A DNA stretch of 59,678 nucleotides from Brevibacillus gelatini (GTDB lineage Bacteria; Bacillota; Bacilli; Brevibacillales; Brevibacillaceae), in assembly GCF_003710935.1 (NCBI RefSeq), contig NZ_RHHS01000044.1:1-59678 (forward strand), read 5' to 3'. Below the pieces are notes generated by a model. The model made no database searches and had not been told where the DNA came from. It worked only from the letters and a program-made list of their open reading frames with translations. Of the stretch, positions 27,105-36,253 are shown one piece after another; within the stretch, counting starts at the first letter, position 1, and each line of letters opens with the position of its first letter. The position numbers were made by a program, and so were the translations under genes.

Positions 27105-28358
27105 TTGGTAAGTAATGAACTCATCGTCAGCCTAGACATTGGAACATCAAAAGTACGCGTCATGATCGGCGAAATCAACAACGGTTCCATCAACATCATC
27201 GGCGTCGGACAATCACATTCTGAAGGCATCAAGAAGGGCGTGATTGTTGACATCGACCAAACCGTGCATGCCATCCGGGAAGCAGTCGACCATGCCGAGC
27301 GTATGGTTGGTGTTTCAATCGAAGAAGTGTATGTGGGGATCACTGGAAACCATATCGAGTTGCATGAAACCCAAGGGGTTGTCGCTGTATCTAGCGAAGA
27401 CCGTGAGATACGAGAAGAAGATATCCAACGCGTCATTCAGGCAGCGAAAGTCGTAGCGATTCCACCGGACCGTGAAATCATTGAGGTAGTTCCGAAGGAG
27501 TACATCGTAGATGGGCAAGGTAGTATAAAAGACCCGAGGGGCATGATTGGCGTCCGACTGGAAATGGAAGGTACCATCGTGACCGGATTGAAGACGGTTG
27601 TACATAACATTGTCCGCTGCGCGCAACGGACGAATCTGCGGGTGGCTGGCATTTTCCTGCAACCACTTGCAGCTAGTACGATCGCCCTTTCCAAAGATGA
27701 CAAAAACATGGGTGTCGTTCTAGTCGACATCGGTGCGGGTTCTACCACGATCGGTGTATTCGAGCAAGGAAAGCTGGCAGCGACCACCGTGATCGGCATC
27801 GGTGGCGACCACATTACGAGTGACATCGCATTGGGATTACGCACGCATACAGATGTGGCTGACCGCGTTAAGATAAAAAACGGGTGTGCATTGATCGACG
27901 AAGCTTCTGAAGATGTGAAGTTCAAGGTGAGCCGGATTGGCAGTGAAGTGGAAAAGCAGTTTACGCAAGTGGATTTGGCCAATATCATTGAGCCGCGCGC
28001 TGCAGAAATATTCCAATTGGTCGAGGAAGCCGTCTACAAGCTGGGCTTCCGCGACGAGATTGCAGGTGGCTACGTTCTCACAGGCGGTACGGTAGCGATG
28101 CCTGGCATGCTGGAATTGGCAAAAGAAGAATTGGACGCACCTGTTCGCATCGCAATTCCTGATTACATCGGAGTGCGGGATCCTGCCTACACCACAGGGG
28201 TAGGTTTGATTCAATATGCCTTGCAGTTGATGGAGCGCCGCAGCGTAAGCGTCACCCCCTCATTCAAGGGCACTCAGAAGCAAACCGTTGTGAAGCAGCC
28301 GAAAGAAGGCGGCGGTTTGATGGAAAAAGTGAAAAACTGGTTTAGCGAGTTTATTTAG
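27105..28358 (+). CDS. ftsA: Cell division protein FtsA
   Basis: A 417-residue actin-fold ATPase that tethers FtsZ to the membrane. The phosphate 1 motif is SLDIGTSKVRVMIGE near the start. The phosphate 2 motif is VDIGAGSTTIGVFEQG near residue 205. The GGTVAMPG adenosine motif lies near residue 325. The C-terminus ends in an amphipathic helix (LMEKVKNWFSEFI), the membrane targeting sequence. Translation starts at TTG 27105 behind AGGGGAGGTG. The 141-bp gap upstream probably holds a promoter, but I could not pick one with confidence. The ftsZ gene follows after 158 bp. Confidence 0.96.
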   Translation: MVSNELIVSLDIGTSKVRVMIGEINNGSINIIGVGQSHSEGIKKGVIVDIDQTVHAIREAVDHAERMVGVSIEEVYVGITGNHIELHETQGVVAVSSEDREIREEDIQRVIQAAKVVAIPPDREIIEVVPKEYIVDGQGSIKDPRGMIGVRLEMEGTIVTGLKTVVHNIVRCAQRTNLRVAGIFLQPLAASTIALSKDDKNMGVVLVDIGAGSTTIGVFEQGKLAATTVIGIGGDHITSDIALGLRTHTDVADRVKIKNGCALIDEASEDVKFKVSRIGSEVEKQFTQVDLANIIEPRAAEIFQLVEEAVYKLGFRDEIAGGYVLTGGTVAMPGMLELAKEELDAPVRIAIPDYIGVRDPAYTTGVGLIQYALQLMERRSVSVTPSFKGTQKQTVVKQPKEGGGLMEKVKNWFSEFI

Positions 28359-28516
28359 CCGCTAGCTGTCGTTGGAACAATGGCGAAAATTGGAACGTTT
28401 CGTTTCTCAAAAAACATGGTAAAAAACGTGTTAGAGAATAACGGAATGTCCCATTCGGTTGTCAATCGGCTTCTTGGGCCAAAAGTTTTTATGTTGAATT
28501 GGGGAGGACTAGCAAC

Positions 28517-29668
28517 ATGCTGGAATTTGATATGGACATGGAATCGTTTGCACGAATTAAAGTAATTGGATGCGGCGGTGGCGGCAGCAATGCTGTCAAC
28601 CGCATGATCGCAGGCGGTGTAAAAGGGGTAGAGTTCATCACGCTGAACACCGATGCCCAGGCGCTCCAATTGTCCAGTGCAGAAATCAAGCTGCAAATTG
28701 GCGAAAAATTGACACGCGGCCTCGGAGCAGGCGCGAATCCTGAAATCGGAAAAAAAGCAGCGGAAGAAAGCCGCGATATGATTGAAAATGCTCTGCGCGG
28801 TGCGGACATGGTATTCGTAACAGCCGGGATGGGCGGTGGAACCGGTACGGGTGCCGCTCCTGTCGTTGCAGAAATCGCCAAAGAACTGGGGGCGCTCACG
28901 GTCGGCGTTGTTACCCGTCCATTTTCCTTCGAAGGCCGCAAGCGTTCCCAGCACGGTGAAGCCGGTATTGCTGCGCTCAAGGAAAAAGTAGACACACTGA
29001 TCGTCATTCCAAACGATCGTTTGCTGGAAATCGTCGATAAAAACACGCCGATGCTGGAAGCGTTCCGGGAAGCGGACAACATCCTGCGCCAAGGTGTGCA
29101 AGGGATTTCCGACCTGATTGCAGTACCGGGACTTATCAACCTCGACTTTGCCGACGTGAAGACGATCATGACCGAACGCGGTTCCGCCCTGATGGGGATT
29201 GGCGTGGGCAGCGGGGAAAACCGTGCGGCCGAAGCAGCGCGCCGCGCTATTTCCAGCCCGCTCCTGGAGACATCCATCGACGGCGCACGCGGCGTCCTGA
29301 TGAACATCACAGGCGGCACAAACCTGAGTCTGTACGAAGTAAACGAAGCGGCAGACATCGTTTCTTCTGCGGCAGACCCGGATGTCAACATGATTTTCGG
29401 TGCCGTCATCAACGAAGATTTGAAAAACGAACTGGTGGTTACGGTTATTGCGACCGGATTTGAGCAATCGCAGCGGGCGGCGGCAGAAGCACCTCGTCGC
29501 CAGCAGCAGCCGATCAGCGCCTCCGGCAGCCGTCCGACGCCGATTTCCAGCGTGAATACGAGCCGTGCGAAGGAAGAAGAGGATGACAAGTCTTTCTTCT
29601 CCATGAGCAATCTCGACAACCTGGATATTCCGGCCTTCCTGCGCAACCGTCGCCGCAACAAAAAATAG
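28517..29668 (+). CDS. ftsZ: Cell division protein FtsZ
   Basis: A 383-residue tubulin-like GTPase that forms the division ring. The GTP-binding G-box is [18 protein letters not shown] near residue 105. The T7-synergy loop region lies around [14 protein letters not shown]. The conserved C-terminal peptide [12 protein letters not shown] binds FtsA and SepF. ATG 28517 follows GGGGAGGACT. A disordered linker of about 65 residues joins the core to the tail. A strong terminator closes the dcw cluster. Confidence 0.98.
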   Translation: MLEFDMDMESFARIKVIGCGGGGSNAVNRMIAGGVKGVEFITLNTDAQALQLSSAEIKLQIGEKLTRGLGAGANPEIGKKAAEESRDMIENALRGADMVFVTAGMGGGTGTGAAPVVAEIAKELGALTVGVVTRPFSFEGRKRSQHGEAGIAALKEKVDTLIVIPNDRLLEIVDKNTPMLEAFREADNILRQGVQGISDLIAVPGLINLDFADVKTIMTERGSALMGIGVGSGENRAAEAARRAISSPLLETSIDGARGVLMNITGGTNLSLYEVNEAADIVSSAADPDVNMIFGAVINEDLKNELVVTVIATGFEQSQRAAAEAPRRQQQPISASGSRPTPISSVNTSRAKEEEDDKSFFSMSNLDNLDIPAFLRNRRRNKK

Positions 29669-29679
29669 TGTGGTCAACC

Positions 29680-29719
29680 AAAAGCCTTGTTCCCTTTTTC
29701 GCGGGAACAAGGCTTTTTT
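29680..29719 (+). terminator. Terminator after ftsZ
   Basis: A long stem of about 15 bp (AAAAGCCTTGTTCCC with its complement) and an 8-base loop, followed by six T. Confidence 0.92.
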
Positions 29720-29740
29720 GCCTGCCTAGACCCAAAAATG

Positions 29741-29807
29741 TTAGACAAAAAATCCAAAAAAACACGGTCAAGAATTGACAGACTTTACATACACATTGCT
29801 ATATACT
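29741..29807 (+). promoter_or_regulatory. spoIIG-type promoter with Spo0A boxes
   Basis: TTGACA (29775-29780) and TATACT (29802-29807) are 21 bp apart instead of 17, like the unusually long spacing of the Spo0A-activated, sigma-A spoIIG promoter of B. subtilis. A Spo0A-box-like sequence lies on the minus strand at 29741-29749 (TTTGTCTAA, one mismatch to the TGTCGAA core). A weaker one overlaps the -35 at 29774-29782. Confidence 0.65.
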
Positions 29808-29931
29808 GCTTTTACTGACTGATAGAAGCCGGTGTACGCACAAAAGCGCAGCACTGGCTGTCAGTACACTCGGCAACTCTTGCAGCTCTCGGATTTTCGC
29901 GAAGGCGAGAACAGATCGGAGGTGGGAGCCA

Positions 29932-30894
29932 GTGGTGGTGTATCTCGATATCATTCTACTCCTCAACCTCGCCATTGATACCTTGTTGCTCTGGTTTACG
30001 GCGCATTTTCGCAAAGAGCGCGTGGTGTGGTGGAGAATGATCGCGGCCTCTTTGTTCGGGTGTTCGTATTTGGCCTTTTTCTTTTTCCCGGCGTTTTCAT
30101 CCATGTATCAATGGTCAGTCAAGCTGCTCTTTTCCATTCTCATGCTCTGGATCGCCTTTGGTAACAGGAGGTTGTTGTCGTTTGTTCAAAACGTAATCAT
30201 TTTCTACTTCGTCGCTTTTGTCTTTGGAGGCGGGGTGTTCGCTCTGCAATACTTTTTGGCCCCGCAAAACGAAATCGTCAACGGATTGGTTGTGACGCAC
30301 AATGACGGGTTTGGCGTCGGTTTCAAGCCTACTCTCGCCATTCTTCTCATCGGCTTCACACTGGTCTTTTTCCTCGGGAAAAAAAGCTACAAGGCGATCC
30401 AGGAGCCGCGCAGAATCGAAACATTTCTAGTTGATGTCGTGGTGACAGTGGCCAAGGAAAAAGTCATTTGCCGCGGCCTGGTGGACACAGGCAATCAACT
30501 GCACGAACCGATCACGCGACTGCCGGTCATGATTATGGAAAGCCGCATGCTGGCTCATCTGCTGCCGCCGTCGCTTCTCCGACAAACCGAAGAGAACGGT
30601 GGAGTGTGGGAGAAGCTGGACGGGTCCTGGGATGAACTGCCGAGCGAATGGCAGTCTCGTGTGCGACTGATTCCGTATCGGAGCGTGTCGCGGGGAATGG
30701 ATTTTTTGCTTGCGATCAAGCCGGATCATGTGTTGGTTGTACAGGAAGGGCTGCGCTATGAAACCGAAAAGGTGCTGATCGGGCTGAATCCGATTCCGCT
30801 CTCGGCTGACGGCAAGTATCAGGCTATCGTGCATCCTGCCATGATGGAAGCATATACACAAGAACCTACCTTTATTCTCAAACAGGAGGGCTAA
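29932..30894 (+). CDS. spoIIGA: Sigma-E processing peptidase SpoIIGA
   Basis: A 320-residue membrane aspartic protease that cleaves pro-sigma-E in the mother cell. The N-terminal half has five membrane segments, starting [20 protein letters not shown]. The C-terminal half has the active-site motif [12 protein letters not shown] near residue 180; two such domains dimerise, as in retroviral proteases. Three consecutive GTG codons (29932, 29935, 29938) could all serve as start. GTG 29932 is 7 bp after GGAGGTG. It is 2 bp from sigE. Confidence 0.93.
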   Translation: MVVYLDIILLLNLAIDTLLLWFTAHFRKERVVWWRMIAASLFGCSYLAFFFFPAFSSMYQWSVKLLFSILMLWIAFGNRRLLSFVQNVIIFYFVAFVFGGGVFALQYFLAPQNEIVNGLVVTHNDGFGVGFKPTLAILLIGFTLVFFLGKKSYKAIQEPRRIETFLVDVVVTVAKEKVICRGLVDTGNQLHEPITRLPVMIMESRMLAHLLPPSLLRQTEENGGVWEKLDGSWDELPSEWQSRVRLIPYRSVSRGMDFLLAIKPDHVLVVQEGLRYETEKVLIGLNPIPLSADGKYQAIVHPAMMEAYTQEPTFILKQEG

Positions 30895-30896
30895 TC

Positions 30897-31619
30897 ATGT
30901 ACGTAAAACTTCGCCTACAACTCCAGTTGATCTGGTACCGATTCCTGCTGTGGATTGGTGCACGCGCTGAAGAAGTCTATTATATTGGCGGGAGTGAAGC
31001 ATTGCCTCCACCGTTGACGAGAGAAGAAGAGGAAGTGCTCCTGGGACGCCTGCCTTCGGGCGATCCTGCCGTGCGCAGCATGCTGATCGAGCGCAACCTG
31101 CGGCTGGTCGTCTACATTGCCCGCAAGTTCGAAAATACGGGGATCAACATCGAGGATTTGGTCAGCATCGGAACGATTGGCTTGATTAAAGCGGTCAACA
31201 CGTTTGACCCGGAGAAAAACATCAAGCTGGCGACATACGCCTCCCGCTGTATCGAAAACGAGATTTTGATGTACTTGCGCCGCAACAACAAAATCCGCTC
31301 CGAGGTTTCTTTTGACGAGCCGCTCAACATCGACTGGGATGGCAACGAGCTGTTGCTGTCGGATGTGCTCGGCACGGAGAATGACACGATCTACAAAAAC
31401 ATCGAGGACCAGGTGGACCGCAAGCTGTTGAAAAAAGCGCTGGATAAACTGTCCGAGCGGGAGCGGATCATCATGGAGCTGCGCTTCGGGCTGGCCGGCG
31501 AAGAGGAGAAGACGCAAAAAGACGTGGCCGACCTGCTCGGCATCTCGCAGTCGTATATTTCCCGTCTGGAAAAGCGAATTATAAAACGGTTGCGAAAAGA
31601 ATTCAACAAAATGGTCTAA
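30897..31619 (+). CDS. sigE: RNA polymerase sporulation sigma factor SigE (pro-sigma-E)
   Basis: A 240-residue sigma-70 family factor for early mother-cell genes. The amphipathic pro-sequence of about 27 residues ([18 protein letters not shown]) precedes the cleavage region at [15 protein letters not shown], nearly identical to B. subtilis. Region 2 ([22 protein letters not shown]) and region 4 ([20 protein letters not shown]) are clear. It is co-transcribed with spoIIGA, its protease. A 147-bp gap with a forespore-type promoter candidate precedes sigG. Confidence 0.97.
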   Translation: MYVKLRLQLQLIWYRFLLWIGARAEEVYYIGGSEALPPPLTREEEEVLLGRLPSGDPAVRSMLIERNLRLVVYIARKFENTGINIEDLVSIGTIGLIKAVNTFDPEKNIKLATYASRCIENEILMYLRRNNKIRSEVSFDEPLNIDWDGNELLLSDVLGTENDTIYKNIEDQVDRKLLKKALDKLSERERIIMELRFGLAGEEEKTQKDVADLLGISQSYISRLEKRIIKRLRKEFNKMV

Positions 31620-31620
31620 C

Positions 31621-31648
31621 GCATATTTTCCCAGCCTCAGGGGATACT
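31621..31648 (+). promoter_or_regulatory. Candidate sigma-F-type promoter of sigG
   Basis: GCATA (31621-31625) and GGGGATACT (31640-31648) match the GYWTA and GGnnAnAMT elements of sigma-F promoters, with a spacer of 14 bp, about one base short of the usual. In B. subtilis sigG is turned on by sigma-F from a promoter between sigE and sigG. Confidence 0.45.
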
Positions 31649-31766
31649 GTTCCTAAACCGTAACAGATGGTGGTTTTTGCCACCTTCTTGGCGGCTACGC
31701 GTCAGTACGCGGCCTTTCAAGACAACCGGGTTAGGGACTTTTTTCTTGCTTCGAGGAGGGAAAGAC

Positions 31767-32549
31767 GTGACGCGCAATAAGGTAGAGATATGCGGGGTGG
31801 ATACCTCCAAGCTTCCGGTGCTGACAAACAAGGAAATGCGTGACTTGTTTGAGCGCCTGCAAAGCGGTGAGCTGGCTGCCCGCGAGAAACTGGTCAACGG
31901 CAACCTGCGTCTGGTGCTGAGTGTGATTCAAAGGTTCAACAATCGCGGGGAATTCGTCGACGACCTGTTTCAGGTAGGCTGCATCGGATTGATGAAGGCG
32001 ATCGACAACTTTGATCTGGGACAAAACGTGAAGTTCTCTACGTACGCCGTCCCGATGATTATTGGGGAGATCAGGCGCTATTTGCGCGACAACAACCCGA
32101 TTCGCGTTTCCCGCTCGCTGCGGGACATCGCCTACAAAGCCCTTCAGGTGCGAGACAACCTGACCAACAAGCATTCGCGAGAGCCCACCATTACCGAGAT
32201 TTCCCAGGAATTGAACGTCGCCAAGGAGGATGTCGTGTTCGCGCTCGATGCGATTCAGGACCCTGTATCGCTCTTTGAGCCGATCTATCAGGATGGGGGC
32301 GATCCCATCTACGTCATGGATCAAATCAGCGATGAAAAGAACAAGGACGTCACATGGGTCGAGGAAATCGCCCTCCGCGAAGGCATGCAACGTCTGGGGG
32401 AACGGGAAAAAATGATTTTATCCATGCGCTTTTACGAGGGAAAAACCCAGATGGAAGTAGCGGAAGAAATCGGAATTTCGCAGGCGCAAGTTTCCCGGCT
32501 GGAAAAGGCGGCCATCGCCCACATGCAAAAGCACGTACAATCGCAATGA
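31767..32549 (+). CDS. sigG: RNA polymerase sporulation sigma factor SigG
   Basis: A 260-residue forespore sigma factor for late forespore genes. The start (TRNKVEICGVDTSKLPVL) and region 2 (GLMKAIDNFDLGQNVKFSTYAVPMIIGEIRRYLRD) closely match B. subtilis SigG. Region 4 ends KTQMEVAEEIGISQAQVSRLEKAA. GTG 31767 lies behind GAGGAGGGAAAG. A terminator follows at 32564. Confidence 0.97.
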   Translation: MTRNKVEICGVDTSKLPVLTNKEMRDLFERLQSGELAAREKLVNGNLRLVLSVIQRFNNRGEFVDDLFQVGCIGLMKAIDNFDLGQNVKFSTYAVPMIIGEIRRYLRDNNPIRVSRSLRDIAYKALQVRDNLTNKHSREPTITEISQELNVAKEDVVFALDAIQDPVSLFEPIYQDGGDPIYVMDQISDEKNKDVTWVEEIALREGMQRLGEREKMILSMRFYEGKTQMEVAEEIGISQAQVSRLEKAAIAHMQKHVQSQ

Positions 32550-32563
32550 GAAGCTGCATCGTT

Positions 32564-32593
32564 CCCGACGGTTTTGTGCCGTTGGGTTTTTTT
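32564..32593 (+). terminator. Terminator after sigG
   Basis: An 8-bp stem, CCCGACGG pairing with CCGTTGGG with one G-T pair, followed by seven T. Confidence 0.85.
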
Positions 32594-32633
32594 ATGGCAG
32601 GAAGCGTCGCCTTTGTTTTTTCAGGGGAGAAGG

Positions 32634-32660
32634 ACATATTCTTCCTACGGTTCATATACT
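32634..32660 (+). promoter_or_regulatory. Candidate sigma-E-type promoter of ylmC
   Basis: ACATATT (32634-32640) and CATATACT (32653-32660) resemble the sigma-E elements KMATATT and CATACAHT with one mismatch each. The 12-bp spacer is a little short. Confidence 0.35.
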
Positions 32661-32690
32661 GAGAGTAACGGAGAAAAGTGGGTGAGGAGA

Positions 32691-32969
32691 ATGGTAAAAA
32701 TCTCTGACTTCCAGACCAAAGAAGTGGTGAACATCCTGGATGGGAAGCGGCTGGGGACGATTTCCGATTTGGAGATCGATCTGCGCCACGGACGCGTGGA
32801 AGCGATAGTCGTGCCGGGGCCAGGCAAATTCCTTGGGTTCTTTTCCTCCGGGAATGATTATGTCATTCCGTGGCGCAATATTGTGAAGATCGGAAAAGAT
32901 GTGGTGCTGGTCCGAATGGAGGAAGCACTCAAGGTAGAAGCCAGAACCTCTGGCGGAGATGAATACTGA
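32691..32969 (+). CDS. ylmC: YlmC/YmxH family PRC-barrel sporulation protein
   Basis: A 92-residue single PRC-barrel domain protein (VKISDFQTKEVVNILDGKRLG then SDLEIDLRHGRVEAIVVPGP). Family members occur in endospore formers and are listed as sporulation proteins without a defined biochemical role. ATG 32691 follows GGTGAGGAGA. It has its own promoter candidate and a terminator on each side, unlike B. subtilis, where it leads into ylmD more directly. Confidence 0.85.
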   Translation: MVKISDFQTKEVVNILDGKRLGTISDLEIDLRHGRVEAIVVPGPGKFLGFFSSGNDYVIPWRNIVKIGKDVVLVRMEEALKVEARTSGGDEY

Positions 32970-32979
32970 GCGTAGAGGG

Positions 32980-33010
32980 AGAAAGGCGCGGGGTTAGCCT
33001 TTCTTTTCTT
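32980..33010 (+). terminator. Terminator between ylmC and pgeF
   Basis: AGAAAGGC pairs with GCCTTTCT, followed by two T runs broken by a C. Confidence 0.7.
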
Positions 33011-33018
33011 TTCGGCTA

Positions 33019-33027
33019 TGGTATGAT
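33019..33027 (+). promoter_or_regulatory. Extended -10 promoter of pgeF
   Basis: TGGTATGAT is an extended -10 element 25 bases upstream of ATG 33052; only a weak TTTCTT stands at the -35 position. Confidence 0.5.
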
Positions 33028-33051
33028 AAGCCATATGAGGAAGGTGACAGG

Positions 33052-33876
33052 ATGAGAGAACCGTTTGTTTTGGAAGAGGGCAAATCCATTTTGAGGCTGA
33101 CGGACTGGGAAGCGGATTTTCCGGGCATCGTGGCGGGGTTTACGGTTCGCCTTGGCGGGGAAAGTGAAGAACCGTACGGCTCGTTTAATATGGGCTTGCA
33201 CGTGGGAGACGATCCCGCGCATGTAGTCGCAAACCGCAAAAAGCTGGCCGAGCAGGTCGGGATGCCTTTTGAAGCGTGGACATGCGCCGACCAGGTTCAC
33301 GGCAACCGCGTCTGTCAGGTGACGGCGGGAGGTGCGGGCAAAGAGAGCCTCGCGGACGTCATTTCTGCCACAGACGGACTGTTTACACAGGAAAAGGGAG
33401 TCTTGCTGACGTCGTTTTACGCGGACTGCGTGCCGCTTTATTTTCTCGACCCGGCTTCAGGAGCGATTGGACTTGCCCATGCCGGCTGGAAAGGGACGGT
33501 CGGGCGTATTGCCGAAGAAATGGTGAAGTCGCTGCAAGCGCATTGTCAGGCGAATCCGGGGGACATCCGCGTCGCCATCGGGCCATCGATCGGGGGCTGC
33601 TGCTACGAGGTGGATGAGCGGATCATGACACAGGTGCGGACGAGTGCACGCAACTGGGAGCCAGCCGTCCTGGCTTCCACGGAAGGGAAATACATGCTCG
33701 ACCTGCGGCGATTGAATACGGAAATTTTGCTGGAAGCAGGGATTTCCCGGGCAAATATGCTGGTGACTGACTGGTGTACGAGTTGCCGGACAGACTTGTT
33801 TTTCTCGCATCGCAAAGAAGCAGGACCAGCCAAAATGACAGGACGCATGGCTTCGTATATCGGCTGGAAGGAATAA
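33052..33876 (+). CDS. pgeF: Peptidoglycan editing factor PgeF (YlmD, laccase-domain)
   Basis: A 274-residue protein of the YfiH/PgeF family. Conserved metal-site residues appear in GLHVGDDP, TSFYADCVPLYFLDP, HAGWKGTVGRI and GPSIGGCCYEVDE. PgeF of E. coli prevents misincorporated amino acids (for example Ser for Ala) in wall precursors, and related proteins have purine-nucleoside phosphorylase or oxidase activity. ATG 33052 follows GGAAGGTGACAGG. The next gene starts 23 bp downstream. Confidence 0.9.
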   Translation: MREPFVLEEGKSILRLTDWEADFPGIVAGFTVRLGGESEEPYGSFNMGLHVGDDPAHVVANRKKLAEQVGMPFEAWTCADQVHGNRVCQVTAGGAGKESLADVISATDGLFTQEKGVLLTSFYADCVPLYFLDPASGAIGLAHAGWKGTVGRIAEEMVKSLQAHCQANPGDIRVAIGPSIGGCCYEVDERIMTQVRTSARNWEPAVLASTEGKYMLDLRRLNTEILLEAGISRANMLVTDWCTSCRTDLFFSHRKEAGPAKMTGRMASYIGWKE

Positions 33877-33898
33877 CGCAGAAGGGAGATTACGCATT

Positions 33899-34600
33899 GT
33901 GGGTATCAAGGAGCAGGAATTGTTGAAACAAAGATTGGCGGCGATTGAGGAGCGCATCCAGGCGGCTTGCGCAAGAGCGAACCGCCGCCGCGAGGACGTG
34001 AAAATCATCGCTGTTACCAAATACGTCGATGAGCAGGCAATCGGTGATTTGCTGGATGTCGGGATCGAGCATATCGGGGAAAACCGGGTGCAGGACGCCT
34101 TGCCGAAATACGAGCTGCACAAAGATAGAGGCACCTGGCACTTCATCGGCCATCTGCAAACCAACAAGGCAAAAGAGGTCGTCGGACGTTTCCCGTACGT
34201 TCATTCGCTCGACCGCCTCTCGCTCGCCCAGGAGCTGAATCGCCGGGCCGAGGCGCTCGACCAGGTCGTCAACTGCTTTTTGCAGATCAATATTTCCGGG
34301 GAAGAGACAAAATTTGGGCTTAGTCCCAACGATGTATTGGCTTTTTTGCGTGAAACCAGTAATATGAAACATATAAAGATCGTCGGATTAATGACGATGG
34401 CGCCTGTTGTCGAAGATCAGGAGGAGGCGCGCCCGGTATTTCGCGGCCTCTGCGAGTGGAAGGCGCGGATCAATGAATGCGCGTTCCCGCATGCTCGCAT
34501 AGAAGAATTGTCGATGGGCATGTCGAGTGATTTTGAAGTGGCGATTGAAGAGGGAGCTACATATATTCGTTTGGGTTCTGTCTTGGTCAAGCCCGAATAG
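33899..34600 (+). CDS. ylmE: YggS-family pyridoxal-phosphate homeostasis protein (YlmE)
   Basis: A 233-residue TIM-barrel protein of the PLP-binding family (PLPBP). The PLP lysine lies in IIAVTKYVDEQAI near residue 40. HFIGHLQTNKAKEVV and LSMGMSSDFEVAIEEGAT are the other signatures. It has no known catalytic reaction and is thought to buffer PLP. Translation starts at GTG 33899 behind AAGGGAGAT. It lies directly upstream of sepF, a linkage kept in many Gram-positives and cyanobacteria. Confidence 0.93.
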   Translation: MGIKEQELLKQRLAAIEERIQAACARANRRREDVKIIAVTKYVDEQAIGDLLDVGIEHIGENRVQDALPKYELHKDRGTWHFIGHLQTNKAKEVVGRFPYVHSLDRLSLAQELNRRAEALDQVVNCFLQINISGEETKFGLSPNDVLAFLRETSNMKHIKIVGLMTMAPVVEDQEEARPVFRGLCEWKARINECAFPHARIEELSMGMSSDFEVAIEEGATYIRLGSVLVKPE

Positions 34601-34650
34601 GGCAAAAAAACGACAGATGCGACAACGAGCAGGAGAGGAGGCAGCAGCGT

Positions 34651-35076
34651 ATGGGTGTGATGAACAAATTGATGGGGTTTCTGGGGTTGGATAACGAGGA
34701 ATACGTCGAGGAAACTACGGTAGAAGAGGAACGGGAAGAATACGATTCCGGCAATAAAAAGCAACAGCCTTTCAGCCGGGCGAATAACGTGGTGCCGTTC
34801 CAGGCGCGGGAAAAGGAGGGAATCCGCTTGATTCTCTGTGAACCCCGTCATTACAGCGATGCTCAGGACATCGCCGATAACCTTCGCCATCGCAGACCGG
34901 TAGTCGTCAATCTGCATCGGGTGGAAAAGGATCAGGCGAAGCGGATTATCGACTTTTTGAGCGGAACCGTCTACGCATTGAATGGCGACATTCAAAAAGT
35001 GGGCGATACGATTTTTGTGTGCACGCCTGACCATGTAGATATTCAGGGGACGATCTCCAGTGTCATGGAAGAGTAA
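34651..35076 (+). CDS. sepF: Cell division protein SepF
   Basis: A 141-residue FtsZ-binding protein. A short amphipathic N-terminal helix (MNKLMGFLGLD) binds the membrane, an acidic linker follows, and residues about 55-135 form the SepF domain (ILCEPRHYSDAQDIADNLRH, VNLHRVEKDQAKRIIDFLSG). SepF bundles FtsZ filaments and is a second membrane anchor beside FtsA. ATG 34651 lies behind GGAGAGGAGG. Confidence 0.95.
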   Translation: MGVMNKLMGFLGLDNEEYVEETTVEEEREEYDSGNKKQQPFSRANNVVPFQAREKEGIRLILCEPRHYSDAQDIADNLRHRRPVVVNLHRVEKDQAKRIIDFLSGTVYALNGDIQKVGDTIFVCTPDHVDIQGTISSVMEE

Positions 35077-35106
35077 CGGACTTAACACGATAAAAAGGGT
35101 GAGCTG

Positions 35107-35370
35107 ATGGCATACTTGTTTACCATTTTGAATTTTGCTTTTACCGTATATCAATACATGATTATCGCTTACATCCTGATGTCATGGGTGCCGCAGATGC
35201 GGGCGACGGGCATCGGACAACTGCTGGAGAGACTGGTAGAGCCTTATCTGGCTCCGTTTCGCCGCTTTATTCCGACACTCGGATTCATTGATGTTTCGCC
35301 CATTGTCGCGTTGATCGCCCTTCGTTTTGCCCAGTACGGTCTGTTTAGCATTCTGGAAAGACTGATGTAG
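35107..35370 (+). CDS. ylmG: YggT family membrane protein (YlmG)
   Basis: An 87-residue protein with two membrane segments and the family motif around MSWVPQMRATGIGQLLERLVEPYLAPFRR. It is conserved beside sepF. The role is not settled; related plastid proteins affect thylakoid or nucleoid organisation. ATG 35107, with GGGTGAGC upstream. Confidence 0.9.
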   Translation: MAYLFTILNFAFTVYQYMIIAYILMSWVPQMRATGIGQLLERLVEPYLAPFRRFIPTLGFIDVSPIVALIALRFAQYGLFSILERLM

Positions 35371-35380
35371 GACGAGTGTT

Positions 35381-36154
35381 ATGAGCGTATTCGATCATTT
35401 TGCAAAAGAAGAACGTCCCTTTGTGGAGCGGGCGCTGGAAATGCTGACGCTGGCAGAGCGTAAGCAGGCCATGCGCCTTACTGATTTTGTGGACCCCCGG
35501 CAGTGGCACATTATGAAAAGTCTTACGTCGCAAGTGCGCGATGTGAAAATTTCCGCGAGCGGAGGCTATGAAGGAGCCGAGCGGATGCGCGTACTCATTC
35601 ATCCGGAGTACATGGAAGCGGAGCCGGAGGACTTCCGGCTCGCCCTTTTGGCGATCAAGGCAGACCAGCGCTTTCACACCCTGGAGCATCGCGACGTAAT
35701 GGGTGCGCTCCTGCACGCAGGCTTGAAGCGGGAAAAGTTCGGCGACATGCTGACAGACGTCGGGACATGCTATGCGATTGTGGCCGAGGAAGTTGCCGAT
35801 TTTGTCTGCACGCAGGTGACGCACATTCACCGAACCCCGGTGCAGATTGAACGCGTGGCCTGGGAGTCGTTTACCCCGCCTGCTCCCCGTTTTGCCGAAA
35901 AAACGATTACCGTGCCTTCGCCGCGAATCGATGCGGTAATCGGGGAAGTGCACAATATGTCACGGGCCAAGGCGCTGGTGCCGATTCGTGCGGGCAAAGT
36001 CAAGGTCAACTGTAGGGTCACGGAAGACCCTTCAACGCAGTTGCAGCAAGGCGACATGGTGTCGCTCGCCGGATACGGGCGGTTTAAAATTTTGCAGATA
36101 GCCGGCCCGACGCGCAGCGGGAGACTGCGCATGATTGTCGGACTGGTTACATAA
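35381..36154 (+). CDS. ylmH: S4-domain RNA-binding protein YlmH
   Basis: A 257-residue protein. A central YlmH domain of ferredoxin-like fold (RVLIHPEYMEAEPEDFRLALLAI) is followed by a C-terminal S4 RNA-binding domain at about residues 180-245 (SRAKALVPIRAGKVKVNCRVTEDPSTQLQQGDMVSLAGYGRF). B. subtilis YlmH has been linked to ribosome-associated quality control. It starts at ATG 35381, 10 bp after ylmG. Confidence 0.92.
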   Translation: MSVFDHFAKEERPFVERALEMLTLAERKQAMRLTDFVDPRQWHIMKSLTSQVRDVKISASGGYEGAERMRVLIHPEYMEAEPEDFRLALLAIKADQRFHTLEHRDVMGALLHAGLKREKFGDMLTDVGTCYAIVAEEVADFVCTQVTHIHRTPVQIERVAWESFTPPAPRFAEKTITVPSPRIDAVIGEVHNMSRAKALVPIRAGKVKVNCRVTEDPSTQLQQGDMVSLAGYGRFKILQIAGPTRSGRLRMIVGLVT

Positions 36155-36253
36155 AATGAACCAGGACGCAAAAAAATGTAAGAAAAGGCAGGAAACCATA
36201 CCGAATCTGTCGAAAGCATAAGTACGAATTATCGGGAAAAGTGGGGGGTTCAT

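Noticed and set aside
28380..28565. A 61-codon frame between ftsA and ftsZ
   Set aside because: It overlaps the ftsZ start out of frame and has no ribosome site; it lies in the ftsZ leader.
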